64,000 bases of DNA from Desulfocucumis palustris (GCF_002933875.1 NZ_BFAV01000104.1:1-64000); one strand, 5' to 3'. Counted from the stretch's first letter, positions 27,590-36,151 are shown. The notes: generated from the sequence alone by a model not told the origin. Program-made: numbers and translations.

Positions 27590-28246
27590 ATGATGAATAA
27601 ACTATTTGCCGTTATAGGGCTGGGCCGCTTTGGAATGAGTATTACCGAAGAGTTGAACAGGATGGGGTATGAAGTTCTGGCCATGGACACCGACGAGGAT
27701 AAGGTGAATATTGCCGTAGATCTGGCTACCCATGCCGTCCGGGCGGACGCCATGGATGAACAGGTCCTGAAATCACTGGGTATAAGAAACTTTGATGTTG
27801 TTATTGTGGCCATAGGCCAAAATATACAGGCTAATATTTTAACCTCCATCATGTTAAAAGAGATGGGAGTCAAAACGGTGGGGGCCAAAGCCCAGAATCA
27901 CCTTCACGGTAAGGTTTTGGAGAAGGTGGGGGTGGATATAATAGTGTACCCGGAAAGGGATATGGGTGTCAAAATGGCCAGAAGCCTGGTTTCACAGAAT
28001 ATTATGGAACTGATCGACCTTTCCCCCGATTACAGCATTATTGAATTTGCGGCCCCGGCATCGTTCAGCGGGCGCAGTATCCTGGAACTGGATGTGCGCA
28101 GGCAAATGGGCGTTAATATATTGGCCATTAAAAGACCCGGCGGCATAATAATGTCCCCCGGGGCGGAACAGATGATTAATGAAAGAGATATTCTTGTGGT
28201 GGTGGGCCGCAATGATCAGCTCCGCTTATTAGGCCGGCTGCCGTGA
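27590..28246 (+). CDS. TrkA/KtrA-type potassium uptake regulatory subunit
   Basis: This 218-aa cytosolic RCK protein gates a Trk/Ktr K+ channel. The N-terminal Rossmann fold starts FAVIGLGRFGMSITEEL (GxGxxG) with the acidic AMDTDEDKV at the end of the second strand. A C-terminal TrkA_C domain (about 135-218) is the part that binds c-di-AMP in several Firmicutes. ATG 27590 follows GGAGG. No channel subunit gene (ktrB/trkH) is beside it. Its closeness to the c-di-AMP riboswitch is suggestive. Confidence 0.93.
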   Translation: MMNKLFAVIGLGRFGMSITEELNRMGYEVLAMDTDEDKVNIAVDLATHAVRADAMDEQVLKSLGIRNFDVVIVAIGQNIQANILTSIMLKEMGVKTVGAKAQNHLHGKVLEKVGVDIIVYPERDMGVKMARSLVSQNIMELIDLSPDYSIIEFAAPASFSGRSILELDVRRQMGVNILAIKRPGGIIMSPGAEQMINERDILVVVGRNDQLRLLGRLP

Positions 28247-28292
28247 GCGGAAAATAGCACCACAAAGGGGCCGCCGCCTTGACTTGATAAAA

Positions 28293-28315
28293 AAACAGGG
28301 CGTAACGCCCTGTTT
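28293..28315 (-). terminator. Bidirectional terminator between ktrA and the GGCT-like gene
   Basis: Perfect 10-bp stem AAACAGGGCG (28293-28302)/CGCCCTGTTT (28306-28315). It is followed by Ts on minus. It overlaps the stop codon of the minus gene. Confidence 0.9.
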
Positions 28316-28742
28316 ACAGCTTGCCGTTCTCCCTTAAAAACCTGGCCCAGTCCCCGTCCGGTATTAATACCCCGTTTTTCTTCAGCCAGTCGGCCTTGGA
28401 AGGAGGCCAAAGGTACATGTGGGCTTTTACCTTTTTCCCGCTTTCAAGCAATTCCACCTCTTTAATTTCTCTGATCAGGTGGCTTTGGCTTTCAACCCCG
28501 GTAAATTTTTCTATCTCGTCAATTTCAGGCAAGATTACAGACATTTCGGGAGTATCAAACATGATACCCTTTATTTCTCCGTCTCCCTCCAGTACCACCG
28601 GGTAATCGTCCGAAGGCAGATAATACATTACGCCCCGGGCCCTGGCCGTGTATACCGCCGGTTTATATTTTTCAATAAATTTTTTATGGTTTTCCAGACC
28701 GGGAAGCAGTGTGCCGAAAACAAAAAGGTTGTTCAAATACAT
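28314..28742 (-). CDS. Gamma-glutamylcyclotransferase-family protein (YtfP/AIG2 type)
   Basis: This 142-aa protein opens LFVFGTLLPGLENH, the Y/F-GTL-PG motif that binds the gamma-glutamyl group. The presumed catalytic acid is in LPEIDEIEKFTG (about residue 80). The length is normal. The substrate cannot be deduced; members degrade gamma-glutamyl amines or peptides. It is a single gene facing ktrA. Confidence 0.85.
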   Translation of the reverse strand: MYLNNLFVFGTLLPGLENHKKFIEKYKPAVYTARARGVMYYLPSDDYPVVLEGDGEIKGIMFDTPEMSVILPEIDEIEKFTGVESQSHLIREIKEVELLESGKKVKAHMYLWPPSKADWLKKNGVLIPDGDWARFLRENGKL

Positions 28743-28879
28743 ACCGCACCATCCTTTCCCATTTAAGCATATACCGTAATATTAATGTTTATTACTTCTA
28801 TGAAATTATTATTTTTCCTTTCTTATCAGTCTGTGCCGGTTATTAAACTATTCACAGTGATCGCGGATTTAATACAGTT

Positions 28880-28944
28880 TTCGACACTTTTTTGTCTATG
28901 GAAAAAACTCGTCGACAATAGATAAATCGTCGACAATAGATAAA
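28880..28944. repeat. Tandem 18-bp repeat with Spo0A-like boxes
   Basis: TCGTCGACAATAGATAAA occurs twice in tandem (28909-28926, 28927-28944). TTCGACA (28880-28886) is an exact Spo0A box on the reverse strand and each repeat contains the near-match GTCGACA. It lies between divergent genes at 28742(-) and 29012(+). Confidence 0.55.
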
Positions 28945-29011
28945 TCACCGTAAGAATTAATTTACCCGGGAGGGAAAAAGGCCCGGCTGGGGAAATAATA
29001 TCTTTTAGCGT

Positions 29012-30043
29012 ATGAATCTGTTGTTCCCCGGCAGGTTACTTATCATGATGGAAACGGGGGCCTTTATTTTGCTGGATATGTTTGCCGCCTGGAATAACTG
29101 GCTGGGACGCCGCATGTTTTTTGTGGTGCTTTCGGCTTTTGTCTGCGGTATAATCTTTCCCCTGAACTGGTCTTCTTTGCTGGGAGTTCTGGCGGTGGGC
29201 CTTTTTGCCTACATGACCTTTATCGTTTCTCTGGAAACCAGCTTCCGGGATTTTTTTCACGTGTTGTCAAAGCCCTGGCTCACACTGTGGATGCTGTTTC
29301 TTATTCATGCGGTGATGCCCCTGGTGGCCTGGGCGGTGGGCAATGTTTTTTATCCCGACAGCGCCTTGACCCGGCTGGGCTTTCTTATCGGGGCGGCCAT
29401 ACCCATTGGGGTAACCTCCATAATATGGACATCCATTGTCCGGGGTGATGTGGTGCTGGCCCTGGTGGGGGTGACCGTGGATACGGTGGTTAGCCCCCTT
29501 ATACTGCCTTTTTATATCGCCCTGGTAGCCGGGCGCCTGGTGGATATAGATTATTTTCAGCTTTTACTGCGTTTGTTCGGCATGGTCACCATACCCAGCC
29601 TGCTTGGCATGGCGGTGAACGACATTAGCTCGGGCAGGCTTAAAAAGTTTTCCCGTTCGGTTGGGGGATTTACTTCCAAGGCGGCCCTGTTTATGGTGGT
29701 ATATATCAATGCCGGGGCGGTGGTGCCGGAAATCCGCTGGGATTCCTCCCTGGCCAAAATGCTGCTGGTTATTTTAATGCTGGTTATGCTGGGCTATTAC
29801 CTGGGCTACGCCGGTTCCTTCGTACTTAAAGACCGGCGCCCGGGCACCGTGGCCGCAATGATATATAACGTGGGGATGCGCAATATCAGCTTCGGCTCCG
29901 TTCTGGCGGTGGCTTATTTCCCCCCCGCCGTGGCCCTGCCGGTAACCTTGGCCATGCTTTACCAGCAGCCGCTGGCGGCGGCCGTGTCATATCTGTTCAA
30001 TCGTTTTGACCGGCGGAAGAAAAGCGTCATGGGCAGGCGGTGA
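29012..30043 (+). CDS. Bile acid:sodium symporter (BASS) family transporter
   Basis: This 343-aa membrane protein has about ten helices. The RLGFLIGAAIPIGVTSIIWT and VAAMIYNVGMRNISFGSVLA segments correspond to the two crossover regions of the BASS fold (the second with a GMRN motif). The substrate is unknown; an organic anion is likely. ATG 29045, preceded by GCAGG, is an alternative start. The C-terminus is basic. Confidence 0.88.
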   Translation: MNLLFPGRLLIMMETGAFILLDMFAAWNNWLGRRMFFVVLSAFVCGIIFPLNWSSLLGVLAVGLFAYMTFIVSLETSFRDFFHVLSKPWLTLWMLFLIHAVMPLVAWAVGNVFYPDSALTRLGFLIGAAIPIGVTSIIWTSIVRGDVVLALVGVTVDTVVSPLILPFYIALVAGRLVDIDYFQLLLRLFGMVTIPSLLGMAVNDISSGRLKKFSRSVGGFTSKAALFMVVYINAGAVVPEIRWDSSLAKMLLVILMLVMLGYYLGYAGSFVLKDRRPGTVAAMIYNVGMRNISFGSVLAVAYFPPAVALPVTLAMLYQQPLAAAVSYLFNRFDRRKKSVMGRR

Positions 30044-30090
30044 GCAATTATTTGCTGCGTTAATGTGTCAAAATACAATTATTTTCTTAA

Positions 30091-30116
30091 AAACACTTGT
30101 TTGTAAACAGGTGTTT
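30091..30116 (+). terminator. Terminator after the BASS gene
   Basis: A 12-bp stem AAACACTTGTTT/AAACAGGTGTTT with a 2-nt loop and one wobble, followed by TTT. Confidence 0.85.
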
Positions 30117-30137
30117 TTTGTTAAAGGAGGTCGCAAG

Positions 30138-30257
30138 GTGCCAAATTCTACAATTATTTACTATAACATGACAATTTTCCCGAAGGTATTCTTTGCCTGT
30201 TTGTTTAATAATCAATTATACCTGTTAGACCAAAACATAGGAGATTGGTTGTTATGA
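30138..30257 (+). CDS. 39-aa leader protein coupled to the PAS kinase
   Basis: GTG 30138 stands 7 nt after a perfect AAAGGAGG and opens a 39-codon frame beginning MPNSTIIYYNMTIFPKVFF. Its TGA overlaps the kinase ATG (ATGA at 30254-30257), the classic arrangement for translational coupling. There is one hydrophobic stretch and no known family. It may be a real small protein or a translational regulator. Confidence 0.6.
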   Translation: MPNSTIIYYNMTIFPKVFFACLFNNQLYLLDQNIGDWLL

Positions 30258-31606
30258 GTGAAAAAAAAAATAAAGGTGAGGACTCCGGCAAGGTCTTTCA
30301 GGAACTTAACAACCAGGTGACCTCTCTGTATATTTTGCAGAAGGAGTATGGCCGGGCGGAAAAATTTTTTTATGGATTTTTGGAGAGGATTATGTTAATG
30401 GCCGACGTGTTGGAGACCACATTGCAGCCCTTTGCCGCAGTTCACCCGGACGGCAGGATGATGATCTGCAATAAGGCCTTTTGCCAGTTGACCGGCTATC
30501 CCGAGGAAGATTTAAAAAAAATGACCTGGTATGATCTAACCCCGTCTGAGTGGCATGATATTGCCGCTAAAATTTTTCGCGAAGCAGTGTCCGGCAAAAC
30601 TGCCAGACGCTTTGAAAAGGAATATTTGGTGAGCGACGGCAGCCGCGTTCCGGTGGAGGTGTTTGTTCATCCGGTTTTTGATCCCTACAGGGTTCTTTAT
30701 TATGTATTGTTTGTGGCGGATATATCTGTGGGAAAACGCTCCGGGGAGATATTGGGCATTACTCCGGGATGCCGGGACAGCCGGGCCGGAAGCGGGGATA
30801 AAAACGGTTATGCCGCGGAATGCCGGGGAGACCTGCCGGGTCAACCGGATAAAGACTCTCATGAAATCTCCCGCCGGGAGGGTATGGATAAGGAAATGCT
30901 CCGCCTGGAAAGGTTGAGCCTGGTGGGAGAGATGGCGGCGGGCATCGGTCACGAAATAAGAAACCCCATGACCACGGTGCGTGGATTCCTGCAATTGCTG
31001 GCTAAAAAGCAGGAAATTTTAAAATATGAGAATTATATTAATATGATGCTGCAGGAATTGGACAAGGCCAATTCCATCATTACCGAATTTCTTTTACTGG
31101 CCAAGGACAGGCCGGTGAAATTGGAGCGACAGAATCTCAATCATATAATAGAATCGTTATCCCCACTGATCGTGGCCGACGCAATTTTAAATGATAAATT
31201 GTTCAGAATGGAACTGGAGACCATTCCCGACCTGCTGCTGGATAAAAAAGAAATTCGCCAGCTCATTCTCAATCTGGTGCGCAACGGTTTGGAGGCCATG
31301 CAGCCGGGCGGCTGCCTGATTGTAAAAACGTATTACTCGGAAAAGGAGGTAATCCTTTGCGTGGAAGACCAGGGGGCAGGCATAGACCCTGGAATAATTG
31401 ACAAGCTGGGGACTCCCTTTTTCACCACCAAAGAAAAGGGAACCGGTTTGGGGCTGGCCATGTGCTACAGTATTGCAGCCAGGCATCGCGCCGTCATAAA
31501 GGTCGATTCCGGTTCCACCGGTACCACGGTATATGTTTTATTTAACCTTAAACCGGAGGGTAACGATCCGGAAGCAGGCGCGCCGTCGGGTTTGGGGCTG
31601 TCCTAA
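30254..31606 (+). CDS. PAS-domain sensor histidine kinase
   Basis: This 450-aa cytoplasmic kinase has no membrane segment. A PAS domain (about 50-165: FAAVHPDGRMMICNKAFCQL) is joined by a Gly/Asp-rich linker to the H-box MAAGIGHEIRNPMTTVRGFL, then the ATPase with N-box LILNLVRNGLEAMQPGG, G1 EDQGAGI and GTGLGLAMCYSIAARH. It resembles KinA/KinE-type sporulation kinases of clostridia. No response regulator adjoins it, so it may feed an orphan regulator such as Spo0A; this is inference. Confidence 0.93.
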   Translation: MSEKKNKGEDSGKVFQELNNQVTSLYILQKEYGRAEKFFYGFLERIMLMADVLETTLQPFAAVHPDGRMMICNKAFCQLTGYPEEDLKKMTWYDLTPSEWHDIAAKIFREAVSGKTARRFEKEYLVSDGSRVPVEVFVHPVFDPYRVLYYVLFVADISVGKRSGEILGITPGCRDSRAGSGDKNGYAAECRGDLPGQPDKDSHEISRREGMDKEMLRLERLSLVGEMAAGIGHEIRNPMTTVRGFLQLLAKKQEILKYENYINMMLQELDKANSIITEFLLLAKDRPVKLERQNLNHIIESLSPLIVADAILNDKLFRMELETIPDLLLDKKEIRQLILNLVRNGLEAMQPGGCLIVKTYYSEKEVILCVEDQGAGIDPGIIDKLGTPFFTTKEKGTGLGLAMCYSIAARHRAVIKVDSGSTGTTVYVLFNLKPEGNDPEAGAPSGLGLS

Positions 31607-31679
31607 GTTTCATAGCCTTTAGCAACTCCGGCATGTTTCGGGCAAGGGTTTTAAAGGTTTCCATTCATTTCAATATATT

Positions 31680-31742
31680 AACAGGATATTTCGCTACCCG
31701 TGGAGAAAGACCTCCCCGGGCTTTTAGTTATTATATCCTGTT
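31680..31742 (+). other. Long-loop inverted repeat before the Crp/Fnr gene
   Basis: AACAGGATAT (31680-31689)/ATATCCTGTT (31733-31742) encloses 43 nt that hold a second CCCG/CGGG hairpin. It sits in the 190-bp gap after the kinase. It may be a terminator-like or regulatory RNA fold. Confidence 0.4.
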
Positions 31743-31798
31743 TTAAACGGTGTGTGGAATATACCGTGTCGAAGCAGGTTAAAAATGTTTAAGAGGAG

Positions 31799-32485
31799 AT
31801 GCCGTTGGCTAAATATGTTGAGTATCTGAAGAGGACTCCTTTGTTTTCCGGCCTTACAACCGGGCAGTTGGAGGAGATTGACAGCATAGTGCTGGCGAGA
31901 AGTTATAAGAAGGGGAGAATGATTTTTGCCGAGGGAGAGCCCGGGGAAGCCGTATTTATTTTAAAAAGCGGCCTTGTAAAATTAACCAGGCAGGCGGAGG
32001 ACGGGCGGGAGCATATATTGCACCTGGTGCATCCGGGTGATATTTTTGCTGAAATAGTGCTTTTTGACGGCGGCAACTATCCTGCAACCGCAGAAGTGCT
32101 GGAGGATGCCAGTGTGGCCGTGATCCGCAACCGGGACATTGAAGGGCTGATAATAGGCAACTCCCATGTGGCTTTAGCCATGCTAAAAATTATGGCCGGA
32201 CGTTTGCGCCAGGCCCAGGAGAAGGTAATAAACCTTGCTTTGAATGATACTCTTCGCCGGCTGGTGCAGGTGCTGCTGCACATGGCGGAAGAGCATGGGG
32301 AGAACACCGGGGCCGGGGTCAGGATATCCATGAGGCTGACAAACCAGGAGTTGGCCAACCTGATCGGCACCACCAGGGAGACCATAAACCGCATTTTGAA
32401 CGGTTTGAAACGGGATGGTTCACTGGAAGTGGACAAACAGGGTATTGTTCTCCTGAATAAGGATAAACTACAGAAATTACTCTAA
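31799..32485 (+). CDS. Crp/Fnr family transcriptional regulator
   Basis: This 228-aa protein has a cyclic-nucleotide-binding fold (about 10-125: MIFAEGEPGEAVFILKSGLV), a dimerisation helix and a winged helix with the recognition region TNQELANLIGTTRETINRIL (about 180-200). No cysteine is present, so it is not an Fe-S Fnr sensor. ATG 31799 follows AAGAGGAG. CBS genes follow downstream. The effector is unknown. Confidence 0.93.
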   Translation: MPLAKYVEYLKRTPLFSGLTTGQLEEIDSIVLARSYKKGRMIFAEGEPGEAVFILKSGLVKLTRQAEDGREHILHLVHPGDIFAEIVLFDGGNYPATAEVLEDASVAVIRNRDIEGLIIGNSHVALAMLKIMAGRLRQAQEKVINLALNDTLRRLVQVLLHMAEEHGENTGAGVRISMRLTNQELANLIGTTRETINRILNGLKRDGSLEVDKQGIVLLNKDKLQKLL

Positions 32486-32748
32486 TTTTAATCCGGCGGT
32501 ATTTCACACCAAATTAATTAAATATTTTAATTGGGCGGGCGGAAAAGCTTTAACCGGGGGTAAACGGTTAAAATAGTGGTTGAATATTCATCTAAAGAAT
32601 TACCGCACATTGTGAAAAAATCGACTTTAATAAAGACTGCCAGAGTGCAAATATTATCATTAAAGGTTAATTGCATTGCTCATTATATGCCTGTTGAATA
32701 ACATTTAATTAAATTATTTTGGCAAATGTTATGCGAGAGGTGATAAAT

Positions 32749-33261
32749 ATGGCGGGAATTTTGGAAACAGTAAAAGATTTTATGATTCCCTTTCATGATT
32801 ATCCAAAAATAAATGAAAGCGCCACTCTGGAGGAAGCGGTTAATATTATGTATCGTATGGCCAGGGAGAAGGGTTATCGCTGGTTGGTGGTACTGGACGA
32901 AGGCGGTGCTATCAAGGGTTTTCTTACCCTGCGCAACGTTTTCGAAGCCATCAGCGAACTGGCTCCAAAGGCCGGGGGATGGCTGGGGGTATTCACTTAT
33001 AACCGCCCCGGTTTTTTCTACTGGGAAGGCGTGCAGCTAATTAAGAACACCCCTATAAGGAAATTGATAAAACCGATTGTGGACGTCTCCGTTCATGAGA
33101 CGGATAGCCCGGTAAAAGCGGCGGAAATAATCATTAACAGGAGAATAACAATTTTGCCCATCATGGATGACCAAAATAATATTGCCGGGATAGTAAGGCC
33201 TGTTGACCTCCTTCCATTTATAGTCAATCTGTTTGACAACACGCCGGGTTCCGCCGGCTGA
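32749..33261 (+). CDS. CBS-domain pair protein 1
   Basis: This 170-aa cytosolic protein consists of two CBS motifs: TVKDFMIPFHDYPKINESAT (about 6-25) and IRKLIKPIVDVSVHETDSPV (about 102-121) with the IIINRRITILPIMDDQNNIA strand. CBS pairs bind adenine nucleotides such as AMP, ATP or c-di-AMP. ATG 32749 follows GAGAGGTG. It is one of four similar proteins (with 33298, 39505 and 40024) that surround the TauE/sigma-54 genes. Confidence 0.88.
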   Translation: MAGILETVKDFMIPFHDYPKINESATLEEAVNIMYRMAREKGYRWLVVLDEGGAIKGFLTLRNVFEAISELAPKAGGWLGVFTYNRPGFFYWEGVQLIKNTPIRKLIKPIVDVSVHETDSPVKAAEIIINRRITILPIMDDQNNIAGIVRPVDLLPFIVNLFDNTPGSAG

Positions 33262-33297
33262 AAAAACCAGGACGGAGACGGGCTGGAGGTGTTAAAA

Positions 33298-33879
33298 ATG
33301 GCAGGAGGAAAAACGGTAAAAAATTTTATGGTTTCCTTTGCCGATTACCCCTGTATAAATCAAAACGAAAGTCTGGAGCGGGCGGTAAATATTCTGTGCG
33401 CCCTTGCCGGGGAAAAAGGATACCGCTGGCTAACCGCGCTGGATGACGAAGGAAATATTTCCGGTTTTCTTACCCTGCGCATGGTGCTGGAGTCCATCAG
33501 CAATATTAATTCAAAGCCGGGAAAATGGCTGGGTTTCCTGGGCGGCGCCTGCCATGGCCCGTCAGGCGGGGCAGGGCTGGAACATATTAAAAATGCGCCG
33601 GTTAAAAAATATATGCGCCCCCTGACACAGATTTCTGTCCGGGAAACCGACAGTCCGGTGCAGGCGGCGGAAATTATCATTAACTGCCGTATCAGCATAC
33701 TGCCGGTGAGGGATAAAAGAAATAAAATTGTAGGCATAGTAAGGCCGGTGGATATATTGCCTTTTATTAACGATTTGTTTAACGATGCTCCGGTAAACCC
33801 TCCCCCCGGAACGAAAGAGGAGAGCTTTTTGGGGAGGCTTGCCTGGCCGACTCCGGGATGTTCACCGGTTACGGCGTAA
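33298..33879 (+). CDS. CBS-domain pair protein 2
   Basis: This 193-aa paralogue of the previous gene shares GGKTVKNFMVSFADYPCINQ and the second CBS IIINCRISILPVRDKRNKIV. It carries an extra C-terminal tail of about 30 residues rich in Pro and Gly. ATG 33298 lies 6 nt after GGAGGTG. The intergenic gap is 36 bp, so the two are probably cotranscribed. A terminator follows. Confidence 0.88.
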   Translation: MAGGKTVKNFMVSFADYPCINQNESLERAVNILCALAGEKGYRWLTALDDEGNISGFLTLRMVLESISNINSKPGKWLGFLGGACHGPSGGAGLEHIKNAPVKKYMRPLTQISVRETDSPVQAAEIIINCRISILPVRDKRNKIVGIVRPVDILPFINDLFNDAPVNPPPGTKEESFLGRLAWPTPGCSPVTA

Positions 33880-33904
33880 TAAACTAAATAAAAAAACTGT
33901 TCCA

Positions 33905-33941
33905 AAAGCCGGGATTGCAATTGAATCCCGGCTTTTTTTTT
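33905..33941 (+). terminator. Terminator after the CBS pair genes
   Basis: 12-bp stem AAAGCCGGGATT (33905-33916)/AATCCCGGCTTT (33924-33935) followed by Ts. Confidence 0.95.
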
Positions 33942-34111
33942 GGGGGTCCGGGGAAAAATAAAAAATTTGTTCATGTGCTAATTTGCTCATTCAGGCATTT
34001 TGGGGCAGGTCTTGGGGAACGGGTGATGATTTTTCATACAACCGGGTGATATTGAGTATTTGCGGGGCCTTATAAAACAAGGCTTTTGTTCGGGGTGGCC
34101 GGTGGGGTTGA

Positions 34112-34143
34112 CCAAAATCTAGGCAGCCGGGTGTCCAAAATCT
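34112..34143 (+). promoter_or_regulatory. Direct repeat, candidate activator site
   Basis: CCAAAATCT occurs at 34112-34120 and 34135-34143, 23 bp apart, about 70-100 bp before the sigma-54 promoter. A reversed GAATTTTG lies near 34190. This is a plausible but weak enhancer. No gene is seen in 33942-34388. Confidence 0.35.
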
Positions 34144-34209
34144 GCTCAACAGGCCATCTGCCCAAGCCTAAAACCCGCTAGAAATGTGAATTTTGTAACC
34201 TGCTCCGGC

Positions 34210-34225
34210 TGGCATCCCTATTGCT
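34210..34225 (+). promoter_or_regulatory. Sigma-54 promoter of the TauE operon
   Basis: TGGCATCCCTATTGCT: GG at 34211 and GC at 34223 with exactly 10 bases between, one mismatch from the TGGCAC-N5-TTGCW consensus. It lies 165-180 bp before the first gene at 34389. A sigma-54 activator gene (38133) is in the same locus. Confidence 0.75.
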
Positions 34226-34388
34226 CAATGGTAGATATCAAAGGTGAATGGCAGGATTGCTTTTGTAAAGGGTGAAAGGAGGGTTGCCGCCGGTAAGAAA
34301 GAGCTAATGCTAAAACAATCACAGCTGTTATTAAAGAACAATTTCACTAGAGTGTTTAAATGCTTTGTTTCGAGGGAGAGTGATTTAA

Positions 34389-34640
34389 ATGGCATCCAAT
34401 ACAAATAAAAATGGAAAGCCGATCGGAAAAGCCATAATCTGGGGCATTCTTACCATTGCAGCCTATTTTACGCTGTTTTACAACGAAAAAACTGTTATGG
34501 ACCATTTCTCCCAGGGTGGAGGAATATACGCCGCCGCAGTACTTATTACTTCATTATGCTTCTCTTTGGTGCACGGTTCATTTGCCAACTACCTGGTTGA
34601 TTCACTGGGAATTAAACCGTTAAACAAGGAGGGGCATTAA
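34389..34640 (+). CDS. Small two-helix membrane protein paired with TauE
   Basis: This 83-aa protein has two predicted membrane helices (about 13-30 and 46-65). It begins with a hydrophilic MASNTNKNGKPIGK tail and contains FYNEKTVMDHFSQGGG between the helices. No known function. It lies 1 bp before the TauE gene, so it is probably a subunit or partner of that transporter. SD is GAGGGAG. Confidence 0.75.
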   Translation: MASNTNKNGKPIGKAIIWGILTIAAYFTLFYNEKTVMDHFSQGGGIYAAAVLITSLCFSLVHGSFANYLVDSLGIKPLNKEGH

Positions 34641-34641
34641 A

Positions 34642-35802
34642 ATGAAAAATAAAAAGAACTTATTGGTGATACTCCTCCTGGTGGCCCTGGTGGTTCTGGC
34701 CATTCCCGGTGTCAGCGAGGCCACGGGGGAAATGTTAAGTGAAAAGGATTCGGTTAAAGACTTCATATCGCTGAACACAAACAGTGTGTTTTTCCTCTTT
34801 ATTCTGGGCTTCCTGGCCGGGGTGCTCAGCGGGTTTATCGGTTCCGGGGGGGCTTTCGTGCTGACTCCGGGAATGATGGCCCTGGGGGTGCCGGCAGCGG
34901 TGGCCGTGGCCACCAACATGTGCCACAAATTTCCCAAGGCGCTGGTGGGAGCCTATAAGCGGTTCAAATACGGCCAGGTGGATATTAAACTGGGTCTGAT
35001 CAACGGTATAAGTGCTTGTGTGGGTGTTCAAATCGGTATTCAAATACAAAAGATAATCATGGAGAAATGGGGCGCAGCCGGCTCCAACCTGTATGTAAGT
35101 CTGGTTTTTGTCAGCGTGCTTACCGTTCTGGGCATATACGTTCTTTCCGACGCCAGAAAGTCCATGCGTTCCGGGGAAGGAAATAGCGTATCCAGCCTGG
35201 CGGAAAGGATTAAGAAAATTAACATACCGCCCATGATTTACTTTAAAACAGCCAACGTCAGAATTTCCTTCTGGGTGACCGTACCTGTGGGCCTTGCCAC
35301 CGGGTTGCTGGCGGCCACCATTGCGGTGGGAGGATTCGTGGGAGTGCCCGGCATGGTTTACGTGATGGGCGTCCCCGCCATAGTGGCCAGCGCTTCCGAA
35401 CTGATTATAGCCTTCACCATGGGGCTGAGCGGCTCCTTTACCTGGGCGCTGAGCGGTTTCATTGATATCAGGATGGTTGTGATCATTATGGCCGGCTCAT
35501 TAATCGGTGTGCAAATTGGGGCTGTGGGAACCACCTACGTAAAGGATTACATGATTAAGTACGTAATGTCTTCGGTTATGCTGATAGTGGCCGTCAGCAG
35601 GTCCTTTGCCATACCCCCCTACCTGCAGGACTTAGGCTTTATGCATATGACCGAAAGCACCGTCAATTTACTTAAGAACGTGAGTTTCGTTTTATTGTGT
35701 CTGGCTCTGGCAGCAGGCGGCTTGATTATATTGGGAAGCATGTTCAAAAAGAGAAGGGAAATCAAGGCAGCGGAGCAGGCACAGGTTATGCAACATAGCT
35801 GA
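34642..35802 (+). CDS. TauE/SafE family sulfite/anion exporter
   Basis: This 386-aa protein starts with a signal-like hydrophobic segment (about 6-25), a periplasmic or external loop, then eight to nine helices with the two family repeats: GFLAGVLSGFIGSGGAFVLT and GLATGLLAATIAVGGFVGVP. TauE/SafE members export sulfite, sulfoacetate or related organosulfur anions. ATG 34642 follows GGAGGGG. It is transcribed with the small membrane protein from a sigma-54 promoter. Sulfite or another sulfur anion is the likely substrate; not proven. Confidence 0.92.
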   Translation: MKNKKNLLVILLLVALVVLAIPGVSEATGEMLSEKDSVKDFISLNTNSVFFLFILGFLAGVLSGFIGSGGAFVLTPGMMALGVPAAVAVATNMCHKFPKALVGAYKRFKYGQVDIKLGLINGISACVGVQIGIQIQKIIMEKWGAAGSNLYVSLVFVSVLTVLGIYVLSDARKSMRSGEGNSVSSLAERIKKINIPPMIYFKTANVRISFWVTVPVGLATGLLAATIAVGGFVGVPGMVYVMGVPAIVASASELIIAFTMGLSGSFTWALSGFIDIRMVVIIMAGSLIGVQIGAVGTTYVKDYMIKYVMSSVMLIVAVSRSFAIPPYLQDLGFMHMTESTVNLLKNVSFVLLCLALAAGGLIILGSMFKKRREIKAAEQAQVMQHS

Positions 35803-35873
35803 TATGTATCTTCTTTGGCAGGCGGCATCACGTTTACTGTCAAAGAAATATATCCTGTAAAGGGGATGCCGTT

Positions 35874-36101
35874 ATGATTTCATGGAAGAAAATCCATAGC
35901 TGGATGGTTAAAGAACTGGAAGAGCCGTTATTAAAGGCGGAATTGCACCGGACGGATATGCTCCGGGTGGATGCGGCGGGACCCGGTTCGCTGGAAATAA
36001 GGTTAAAAGAACGGGATAAAAGAAAAAATCCGAACAGGCGCGGCGAAGCCGTAAAAAGCGGTAAAGTCCGTGACAACCAAATGAGGGTAACCGCTAAATA
36101 A
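35874..36101 (+). CDS. Small basic hypothetical protein
   Basis: This 75-aa charged protein begins MISWKKIHSWMVKELEEPLL and has a Lys/Arg-rich C-terminal half (KRKNPNRRGEAVKSGK). ATG 35874 follows AAGGGGATG. No family recognised. It is the last gene of the TauE operon before a terminator. Confidence 0.55.
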   Translation: MISWKKIHSWMVKELEEPLLKAELHRTDMLRVDAAGPGSLEIRLKERDKRKNPNRRGEAVKSGKVRDNQMRVTAK

Positions 36102-36116
36102 GAGTTTTTAAATACT

Positions 36117-36151
36117 GGTGCGCGGCAAATGTTTGCTATCGCACCTTTTTT
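36117..36151 (+). terminator. Terminator of the TauE operon
   Basis: GGTGCG (36117-36122)/CGCACC (36140-36145) with an inner GCAAA/TTTGC stem and a following T-run. Confidence 0.85.

Noticed and set aside
32720..32734. Sigma-54-like TGGCAAATGTTATGC before CBS gene 1
   Set aside because: The GG/GC spacing is right, but transcription would begin after the SD, leaving almost no leader. Probably chance.
34284..34307. Seven-codon frame (TTG, MPPVRKS) after AAAGGAGG in the TauE leader
   Set aside because: Strong SD, but too short and without conservation evidence. It could be a leader peptide, yet I cannot support it.
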